Of a stretch of 6,911 nt of DNA, positions 1-4,659 are shown one piece after another. The position numbers and the translations under genes were made by a program. The notes below the pieces were generated by a model that made no database searches, had not been told where the DNA came from, and saw only the letters and a list, made by a program, of their open reading frames with translations. The stretch is from assembly GCA_038895395.1 (NCBI GenBank), contig JAWANJ010000046.1, positions 1 through 6,911 of the forward strand. The letters are read 5' to 3'. Position 1 is the stretch's first letter. Every line of letters starts with the position of its first letter. This stretch comes from DTGL01 sp038895395. GTDB lineage: Archaea > Iainarchaeota > Iainarchaeia > Iainarchaeales > DTGL01.

Positions 1-342
1 TCAAGAGCATATCACGAACCCTTACTTTTAACATTAGTTAATACAGTAAATCTTTCTGAAATAAAAGAAGAAGAGCCGGATTTAAAATTATTTTTCAATG
101 AGCTAGCCAGTATTGGAAATGGAGAAGTAGACGAAGAGCTATTAAAAGAGTGTATTGATGAAATAATTAAAGAATTTTCTGAAAATCCAACACTTGTTTA
201 CGAAAAAACGCCCATAAAGATAGACGAAAAATTTATTAAAAAACAGAAAATTGAAGATATTTTAAATTATGTTTATAGTTCTGACACTCCTGGGACTATA
301 GAGGTTTTAACAATCCCTGAAAAACGTCAGAAGCTGTTTTAA
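1..342 (+). CDS. res: Type III restriction enzyme Res subunit, middle part (5' end outside window, ends at a frameshift stop)
   Basis: Frame 1 is open from the first base to TAA at 340-342, giving 113 residues with no start of its own. It begins SRAYHEPLLLTLVNTVN and contains DLKLFFNELASIG, which match the part of Type III Res subunits between helicase motif III and the second RecA lobe as I know the family. These proteins are ATP-dependent translocases that cut DNA together with a Mod methyltransferase. They are usually about 900-1000 residues, so the Walker A and DEAD-type motifs must lie left of the window. The reading continues without loss of homology in the -1 frame (EAVLKLKTSSKPFALIKIGD follows at 330), so this is not a natural C-terminus: the two frames are one broken gene. 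A Mod gene would be expected upstream and cannot be seen. Family assignment is from motif recognition only. Confidence 0.8.
   Translation, partial: SRAYHEPLLLTLVNTVNLSEIKEEEPDLKLFFNELASIGNGEVDEELLKECIDEIIKEFSENPTLVYEKTPIKIDEKFIKKQKIEDILNYVYSSDTPGTIEVLTIPEKRQKLF
319..342 (+). other. Frameshift site in res (apparent one-base loss)
   Basis: Frame 1 runs into TAA at 340-342. The continuing frame (positions divisible by 3) is open only after TGA at 318-320. The switch must therefore lie between about 320 and 339. The A5 run at 320-324 is the best candidate: restoring a sixth A gives EKTSEAVLKLK, a smooth join. Loss of a G at 330 (CAG|GAA) would give EKRQEAVLKLK equally well. A P-site slip on AAA 322-324 would give the same product, but no classical X XXY YYZ heptamer is in frame. 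A real mutation or a homopolymer sequencing error is therefore more likely than programmed frameshifting. Confidence 0.85.
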
Positions 343-494
343 AACTTAAAACAAGCAGCAAACCTTTTGCTCTGATAAAAATTGGTGATGCGATTAGATG
401 GATAAAAGATAATTTAAAAGGCTATGAAGTCATAGAAAGATACGAAAATAAAAGCATCTTTGAAAGCCTAGACGAAAGAGAAGAGATAAGTGTT

Positions 495-1742
495 TTGATG
501 GGATCAAAGAGCTTCTACGAAGGTTGGGACTCCAACAGGCCAAATGTTATACTTTTTATAAACATAGGTGTTGGTAAAGAAGCAAAAAAGTTCATCATTC
601 AAGCTGTTGGGAGGGGTGTGAGAATTGAGCCAATTCAAAATAAAAGAAAAAGGTTAAAAAATTTGTATAACCAAATGGATGACGAAGGTTTATTTACAAA
701 AGTTGGAAATGAAACCATGATCCAAGCGTTAGAAACTCTATTTGTTTTCAGCACTAGAAAAAATATCTTAATGGAAATCATAAAGCATTTGGAAATTAGC
801 AAAGAACTTGAAAAAACAATAGAACTAGACGTTAACCCAATGCTACAAACTTGTACTTTGCTGATTCCAGTATATAAAGAAGCAGGTAAACTATATTTAC
901 AAAGACTGCCACAAAAGATGTTGGTTACTGGTGAATTTTTAGACTACATTCGCGAGTATTTTAACAACATTGATGACAGATGTATCATTGCCATTCACGA
1001 AATTACACCTGAAATGATAAAACACATAAAAAGAAGTTTTTCTGAAGCAGATAAATTTTATAAGGTAGAAGAATCAGAAAATGTTTCTTTTAGGGTGTCT
1101 GTAACTAAGTTGATTAAACATTTCAGCATCAAATTTCAGAAAAATAAAGTTTATGAGAAAAGGCTAAAAGAACTAACAGAGATGTACTCGAAGGAAGAAA
1201 ATTTCAAGGATTTGAAAATAAGGTACATAGTTAACCATTATTATAACCCAGTTATTCTTTCAAACAAAGAAAAATTAGAATATATTAAGCACATAATCAA
1301 AACAAAAAGCGAATTTGATTTTATTATGTATTTGGAAGACTTTATAGAAAAGAATGGTTCAAATTTGAACTTTGACTGGTGGTTTTTCAGCAAGATCGAT
1401 GAAAGCCTTGACAAAATATATGTTCCATATTACGATCCAGAAAATAATCAAATACGCAACTTTTATCCAGACTTTATTTTTTGGTTTAAAAAGGGAGAAG
1501 AATACCATATTGCCTTTGTTGACCCTAAAGGTACTTCACACATCGAATTTGAATACAAGGTAGATGGCTTTAAAATGATCTTTGAAGAAGAAAACTCGCC
1601 TAAAATTTTTAGAGTGGACAACCAAAAGGTAACTGTGTCGTTACATCTTTTCTGTAAGGATGTAAACAAACTACCAGAAGGATACAAGAGATATTGGGTT
1701 GACAAACCAAATCAAATATTCGATTTAGCTATGAGAATTTAA
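495..1742 (+). CDS. res: Type III restriction enzyme Res subunit, C-terminal part (helicase motifs V-VI and PD-(D/E)xK nuclease)
   Basis: This 415-residue reading starts at the first possible start codon (TTG 495, ATG 498), but its frame is open and homologous from 321, so the start is an artefact of the upstream frameshift and no ribosome site precedes it. Residues 5-20 (SKSFYEGWDSNRPNVI) form the motif V region and QAVGRGVRIEP (36-46, bases 600-632) is SF2 helicase motif VI with its arginine finger. A long charged helical linker follows. YPDF (324-327) with DPK (343-345) fits the PD-(D/E)xK nuclease core of Type III Res proteins: D326 and D343 would bind the metal and K345 would be catalytic. 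In the family, ATP hydrolysis drives long-range communication along DNA before cleavage. The nuclease core looks intact, but without the missing frame it cannot be joined to the motor's first lobe, so the allele is probably inactive unless the frameshift is a sequencing error. Its stop is 22 bp from the stop of the convergent peptidase gene. Confidence 0.88.
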   Translation: MMGSKSFYEGWDSNRPNVILFINIGVGKEAKKFIIQAVGRGVRIEPIQNKRKRLKNLYNQMDDEGLFTKVGNETMIQALETLFVFSTRKNILMEIIKHLEISKELEKTIELDVNPMLQTCTLLIPVYKEAGKLYLQRLPQKMLVTGEFLDYIREYFNNIDDRCIIAIHEITPEMIKHIKRSFSEADKFYKVEESENVSFRVSVTKLIKHFSIKFQKNKVYEKRLKELTEMYSKEENFKDLKIRYIVNHYYNPVILSNKEKLEYIKHIIKTKSEFDFIMYLEDFIEKNGSNLNFDWWFFSKIDESLDKIYVPYYDPENNQIRNFYPDFIFWFKKGEEYHIAFVDPKGTSHIEFEYKVDGFKMIFEEENSPKIFRVDNQKVTVSLHLFCKDVNKLPEGYKRYWVDKPNQIFDLAMRI

Positions 1743-1744
1743 TG

Positions 1745-1757
1745 CTTATTTTAAAAG
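1745..1757. terminator. Possible bidirectional terminator between convergent genes
   Basis: The 22-bp gap between the stops of res (+) and the M48 peptidase (-) contains the palindromic TTTTAAAA (1749-1756), which presents a T4 run to both strands. A longer T6 run for the + transcript lies at 1774-1779, inside the end of the peptidase gene. Archaeal termination generally needs only a T-rich stretch, so this is plausible but weak. Confidence 0.35.
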
Positions 1758-1764
1758 TTGTTGG

Positions 1765-2700
1765 CTATTGTGATTTTTTCTTTAAGTGATTAGCTAAATA
1801 TAATAACCTAAACTTGATAGGGGGATGGGGTCCAATAAAATTCTTATCTAGGAAAATCAAAGGAAAACTTTTAAAAAAATGACTCCAAAAATCTATCAAA
1901 AAAGACGTGAGGTTGTAGTTCTCAATGTCATTGAAGAAATCTTCCTTTAAAATTTTGTTAATCTGTCTAACTTCAGATTTTTTCACAAATGGTCTGATTT
2001 TATCATACAATTCTACCTTTAGTAGTGCACTCCGAAAATAGGCCAGATCAGAGAATGATTTAACTGCTTTCAAATCAGCACAATGTTCTTTATGCCAACA
2101 GATATAAGTATCGCAAAAATAAGCTATTAAGAAAGCGCAAAGTATTGAGCCAATACTTAAGGTTGAAAAATGCGAGATAAATAACTTACTGAGATATAAT
2201 GAAATTACGATACAAGGAATTAATAAAGCCCACACATTTTTTACACAATCATGCCCTATCTCGTGCCTTAATACAATCTCAAGCTCTTTTCTTTTCATAA
2301 TTTGTTTTAATGGTTCGGTAATGTAAATGCGATTACCTAGCACATCCTTCCAGGCATTAGCAGGTAAATTTTGACCTTCACAAACAAAAACAGGGACTCT
2401 TTCTATTTTAGTCAACATTTTTTTACTTTTAAAATTCTTTTTAATTAGAGTGTACTTTAAAAAAGATAAAAAAGCAAGAAGTGAAAAAATTAGGAAAACC
2501 AACAAAAAAACAAACAAAGAAGAGTCATCTAAAAAAAGACATAAAACAACCAAATTAACTATACCAAATATTACTAATAAAGCCGATTTAGTTACTGTCT
2601 TTTTTGTGTACCTCATGTAGTAAAAATACAAAACTACAGAAAAACAAAACAATAAAGAAAAAGTTAAAATGAGAGCCAAAACCTCGTTCAGGGGTTTCAA
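1765..2700 (-). CDS. Membrane-bound M48-family zinc metallopeptidase
   Basis: A 311-residue membrane protease. Three hydrophobic segments at about 7-28, 40-57 and 60-82 precede the catalytic region. PVFVCEGQNLPANAW followed by NRIYITEPL (102-131) is the typical lead-in to the M48 active site. HEIGH (146-150, bases 2251-2265) is the HExxH zinc motif: H146 and H150 bind zinc and E147 is catalytic. KEHCAD (204-209) supplies the third ligand, E205. Two more membrane segments (about 157-175 and 181-198) sit between them, as in HtpX/Ste24-type enzymes, and HPP with a following arginine (292-298) is the usual C-terminal M48 signature. Length and layout resemble HtpX, which degrades damaged membrane proteins, but the substrate here is unknown. 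The start is TTG at 2700, chosen because GGTGAT (2706-2711) lies 5 bases upstream and an in-frame TGA lies at 2709-2707; the next ATG would remove the first membrane segment. No operon partner is visible, and a role linked to the restriction gene is not supported. Confidence 0.9.
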   Translation of the reverse strand: MKPLNEVLALILTFSLLFCFSVVLYFYYMRYTKKTVTKSALLVIFGIVNLVVLCLFLDDSSLFVFLLVFLIFSLLAFLSFLKYTLIKKNFKSKKMLTKIERVPVFVCEGQNLPANAWKDVLGNRIYITEPLKQIMKRKELEIVLRHEIGHDCVKNVWALLIPCIVISLYLSKLFISHFSTLSIGSILCAFLIAYFCDTYICWHKEHCADLKAVKSFSDLAYFRSALLKVELYDKIRPFVKKSEVRQINKILKEDFFNDIENYNLTSFLIDFWSHFFKSFPLIFLDKNFIGPHPPIKFRLLYLANHLKKKSQ

Positions 2701-2705
2701 ATAAT

Positions 2706-2711
2706 ATCACC
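2706..2711 (-). promoter_or_regulatory. Shine-Dalgarno site deciding the TTG start of the M48 peptidase
   Basis: On the minus strand the bases read AGGGTGATATTATTTG. GGTGAT is complementary to the archaeal 16S 3' end (ATCACC) and ends 5 bases before TTG. This supports TTG at 2700 as the true start rather than the internal ATG at residue 29. Confidence 0.75.
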
Positions 2712-2735
2712 CTAATAAAATAAGCGAATTTGAAA

Positions 2736-2755
2736 TATTTAAAGCATTTTTATAC
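2736..2755 (-). promoter_or_regulatory. Candidate TATA boxes for the M48 peptidase
   Basis: Two TATA-like elements lie upstream on the minus strand: TTTAAATA (2743-2736) and GTATAAAAA (2755-2747). With the usual archaeal spacing of about 26 bases from box centre to start site, they predict transcripts starting near 2713 or near 2725. Both would include the GGTGAT ribosome site in a short leader. Which one is used cannot be told from sequence. Confidence 0.45.
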
Positions 2756-2804
2756 TGAATTCTTTATTAAATTAGGTAAGAATTAGAGCATAACCCTAAG
2801 CAAA

Positions 2805-2827
2805 CAAACCCACCACTCAAACCCACC
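2805..2827. repeat. Direct repeat CAAACCCACC (two copies, 13-bp period)
   Basis: CAAACCCACC occurs at 2805-2814 and again at 2818-2827, just before the TATA-like element upstream of the tRNA. Same-face placement at slightly more than one helical turn could suit a regulator, but the copies may be chance in a short low-complexity stretch. Confidence 0.5.
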
Positions 2828-2837
2828 TTTTAAATTT
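2828..2837 (+). promoter_or_regulatory. Candidate TATA box for tRNA-Val
   Basis: TTTTAAATTT is the best TATA-like element before the tRNA. It would place transcription start near 2858, leaving a leader of about 20 bases for RNase P to remove. No better box lies at -26 from the mature 5' end. Confidence 0.4.
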
Positions 2838-2864
2838 CTTTTTATTGCAAATTTTCTTTGATAG

Positions 2865-2886
2865 GCCTGTTGCCTGTTGGGCCTGT
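2865..2886 (+). repeat. Three copies of GCCTGT leading into the tRNA 5' end
   Basis: GCCTGT stands at 2865-2870, 2872-2877 and 2881-2886; the last is part of the tRNA acceptor stem. The outer copies extend to an identical GGCCTGT (2864-2870 and 2880-2886). The 5' strand of the acceptor stem is thus duplicated in the presumed leader. Confidence 0.6.
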
Positions 2887-2950
2887 GGTCTAGTGGTATG
2901 ACGCCACCTTCACACGGTGGAAGTCAGCGGTTCAATTCCGCTCAGGCCCA
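2879..2950 (+). tRNA. tRNA-Val (anticodon CAC)
   Basis: The 72-base gene folds into a complete cloverleaf. The acceptor stem is GGGCCTG (2879-2885) with CAGGCCC (2943-2949) and discriminator A2950. The D-stem is GTC/GAC with the GG of the D-loop. The anticodon stem is CCACC/GGTGG with loop TTCACAC, giving anticodon CAC at 2911-2913, which reads valine GTG. The variable loop has 5 bases, and the T-stem AGCGG/CCGCT encloses TTCAATT. CCA is not encoded and must be added after transcription. There is no intron. The overall sequence resembles archaeal valine tRNAs. It lies between the divergently oriented peptidase gene and the convergent membrane-protein gene, and is probably transcribed alone. 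Confidence 0.97.
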
Positions 2951-2962
2951 TTTCTGATTTTT
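2951..2962 (+). terminator. T-rich terminator after tRNA-Val
   Basis: TTTCTGATTTTT follows the mature 3' end directly, with T5 at 2958-2962. A T6 run at 3000-3005 could act as a backup. T-rich stretches without a hairpin are enough for archaeal RNA polymerase. Confidence 0.5.
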
Positions 2963-2999
2963 GGGTTCTCTCCAAACGAGTTTTACATCCCTGCCTGGG

Positions 3000-3035
3000 T
3001 TTTTTCTCTCTTCCCTCTTTACTCTTCCTCTTCCC
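3000..3035 (+). repeat. Polypyrimidine tract
   Basis: Thirty-five of 36 bases are C or T, with one A at 3021. The tract lies between the tRNA terminator and the 3' end of the convergent membrane-protein gene. It codes for nothing recognisable. It may be no more than untranslated, T-rich terminator sequence. Confidence 0.6.
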
Positions 3036-3041
3036 AAAAAA
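3036..3041 (-). terminator. T-run terminator of the polytopic membrane-protein gene
   Basis: On the minus strand T6 begins one base after the TAA stop (3045-3043), a typical minimal archaeal terminator. Confidence 0.5.
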
Positions 3042-3042
3042 T

Positions 3043-4605
3043 TTATTTCGCCACTATTACCTTTCCCTTATGGCCTTTTTCCTTTATCTCTGTGAGCACA
3101 GACAAAAGCTGCCATGTTGGGCCAGCATAGGCCTTTACAACTATTATGCTTCGGTCACCATATTCAAAGCGCTGCAAAACTTCCATGTCAGCAAACTTGT
3201 TGCCAATGTATTGCCTCGAATCTGTTGGCTTCTCCCAGTAAATGTAAATTGACTCGTAAAAAGGCCTAAGCGCAGTTTCATCAGCATACAAGTATGTGCT
3301 TGGATTGAATTTTTGCCTCAAGTGCTCTGCAACCTGCTTATCAGTAACATTGCCATTAGGCATTATCTTTGCAAATGCAACCCAACCTGTTTTGTTAAGC
3401 TCAAGCACTGCGCCAAAGTTCTCAAGTTCTTGCTTCAAAGCTTCTGTGCTTAACTCTCTTGGCAAGCCATAGATGAAAAGGCCTGCACCTGGTTCAATAT
3501 CAGCATATATCTTAGAGTAATCCACGAGAAGCTTTCCATGAGCGTAAGGCAAAAGCGTCTTTTCAATTTCAACCCAAGAGAAATACAAAAGCACAGCGGA
3601 GATTAAGAAAATATAAAGCTCTTTTCTATGTAAAAGCAATTTGAAAGGACAACATTTTGCCTTTCCTTTGCTACCAATTAAATGCAAGAGTTCAAGAGCG
3701 CTAAAGTATGTCATGTATGCGAAAGCCATGAAGAAGACCAGGCCGAGTTGGAAATTGCTCACCGGAACATAATAGTCAAATATTGCAACGCTTATGTAAT
3801 TTACAGCAAATGTTAGTGCAAGAGCAATTACTGCTTTCGAAACATGGCTTCTGCAAAAAGCGCAGTAACGCTTCACAAGGAAAAGAATAAACAAGAAAAT
3901 TACGCTGCTTATTGGTGCAGCAGCAATTCCACCATCAATTATGTATATGAGAAGGCCAAGCGCAGATGAACTCAAAATGAAGAAGTCAAAAAAGGAAAGT
4001 TTGTTGCTAATTGAAAAGAAATAGCTTATTAACAGAATTATAGAAAGAATGATAATTGCAAGGTAAAGCTGAGCGTAAAGCTCTGCATCTGGCAGTGCTT
4101 CAAACCAAGGCCTGCCATCATCATATTTTTGGCCAAAGTCAATGCCTAAAAGGCTTGCCGCATAATAAACCGTAACCTTTGGAAAGTGGTTGTGGTAAAA
4201 CTTGCTTGCTTCCCAGTTCTTGTAGTTTTCTTCGTAAATTATAGAAGCAAACATCCATCTTGGCTTATACTGCACACCAAAGCTTATGAATTGGTAAGCC
4301 CCAAGGTAGAACCCAAAAGAAACGACTATTAGGAAGCAAACCAAAAGTGCTTTCTCATACTTAGAAAAAAACTTATGAAGCTTTAGAAAGTAACCTAAGG
4401 CAACAATAAGCGCTGTAAGTATGAGCCACAAAAATGTGACAATTAGCTTTCCCAAAGAATAGCCGCTGTAGTATGCTTTGTTTATTGCATAGAGCCAACT
4501 AAGCAAAAGCTCGAAACTCATAGCAAGCAAAAATACAAGCAAAGCAATGATTGCAAACAAAAGGAGCTGGAAGTCAAGCCTCTTAGCTAATTCACTTAAT
4601 TTCAT
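3043..4605 (-). CDS. Polytopic membrane protein of unknown family with a C-terminal extracytoplasmic domain
   Basis: A 520-residue protein I do not recognise. Hydrophobic segments at about 12-38, 52-75, 86-104, 178-199, 205-222, 228-244, 259-277, 287-310 and 331-347 suggest nine membrane passes. Lysine- and arginine-rich loops (75-85, 245-257, 311-329) put the N-terminus inside and residues 348-520 outside. Loop 105-177 would be outside; it is aromatic-rich and contains HNHFP (138-142). Two inside loops carry Cys pairs: C248/C251 (CAFC) and C318/C319. The outside domain holds a beta-alpha-beta pattern (376-414) and two N-glycosylation sequons (N404, N419). Large membrane domain, aromatic outer loop and soluble tail recall GT-C transferases, but three passes precede the big loop and no catalytic motif is certain, so no function is given. 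ATG 4605 is preceded in frame by TAA at 4617-4615, and GGTGAT (4617-4622) lies 11 bases upstream. The GT-C gene diverges from the same 54-bp region. Confidence 0.88.
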   Translation of the reverse strand: MKLSELAKRLDFQLLLFAIIALLVFLLAMSFELLLSWLYAINKAYYSGYSLGKLIVTFLWLILTALIVALGYFLKLHKFFSKYEKALLVCFLIVVSFGFYLGAYQFISFGVQYKPRWMFASIIYEENYKNWEASKFYHNHFPKVTVYYAASLLGIDFGQKYDDGRPWFEALPDAELYAQLYLAIIILSIILLISYFFSISNKLSFFDFFILSSSALGLLIYIIDGGIAAAPISSVIFLFILFLVKRYCAFCRSHVSKAVIALALTFAVNYISVAIFDYYVPVSNFQLGLVFFMAFAYMTYFSALELLHLIGSKGKAKCCPFKLLLHRKELYIFLISAVLLYFSWVEIEKTLLPYAHGKLLVDYSKIYADIEPGAGLFIYGLPRELSTEALKQELENFGAVLELNKTGWVAFAKIMPNGNVTDKQVAEHLRQKFNPSTYLYADETALRPFYESIYIYWEKPTDSRQYIGNKFADMEVLQRFEYGDRSIIVVKAYAGPTWQLLSVLTEIKEKGHKGKVIVAK

Positions 4606-4616
4606 AATAAAATCTT

Positions 4617-4622
4617 ATCACC
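4617..4622 (-). promoter_or_regulatory. Possible Shine-Dalgarno site of the 520-residue membrane protein
   Basis: GGTGAT on the minus strand lies 11 bases before ATG 4605, farther than the usual 5-9. It would be used only if transcription begins upstream of about 4623, for example from a weaker TATA-like CATAAATTA (4662-4654). If the TTTAAA at 4631-4636 is the box, the start site would fall near 4607 and this motif would not be in the mRNA. Confidence 0.4.
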
Positions 4623-4628
4623 ACGAAT

Positions 4629-4637
4629 GTTTTAAAC
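4629..4637. promoter_or_regulatory. Shared TATA element of two divergent genes
   Basis: GTTTTAAAC holds the palindromic core TTTAAA (4631-4636). Its centre lies about 26.5 bases before the A of ATG 4660 on the + strand and about 28.5 bases before ATG 4605 on the - strand. Archaeal transcription usually begins about 26 bases from the box centre, so one element could direct start sites at, or within two bases of, both start codons. No Shine-Dalgarno precedes ATG 4660, which fits a leaderless mRNA on that side. Confidence 0.55.
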
Positions 4638-4659
4638 TCATGCGCCCAATAGTTAATTT

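Noticed and set aside
319..342. Programmed -1 ribosomal frameshift in res
   Set aside because: Only five A's, no in-frame X XXY YYZ heptamer and no clear downstream stem-loop. A base loss in the A run explains the data more simply.
1372..1705. Short frames overlapping the nuclease domain of res (1372-1563 plus, 1463-1705 minus)
   Set aside because: The + res frame has the PD and DPK motifs exactly here; the others have no motifs or signals.
1765..2700. M48 peptidase as part of a defence system with the restriction gene
   Set aside because: The genes converge, so they are not co-transcribed, and nothing in the peptidase sequence points to defence. Adjacency alone is too little.
2925..2950. 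Copy of the tRNA 3' end in the left part, as an att site
   Set aside because: Reading through 1-2878 I found no copy of the T-arm and acceptor end; only the short GCCTGT repeats next to the tRNA 5' end are present.
2917..3252. Open frame of 111 codons on the + strand, beginning inside the tRNA
   Set aside because: It overlaps tRNA-Val, crosses the polypyrimidine tract and runs antisense to the well-supported 520-residue membrane protein. No ribosome site and no recognisable protein sequence.
3834..3870. Zinc-ribbon domain at CAFC (248-251) of the 520-residue protein
   Set aside because: Only one CxxC is present in the loop and it is flanked closely by membrane segments, so a normal zinc ribbon does not fit. 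Retained only as part of a four-Cys idea.
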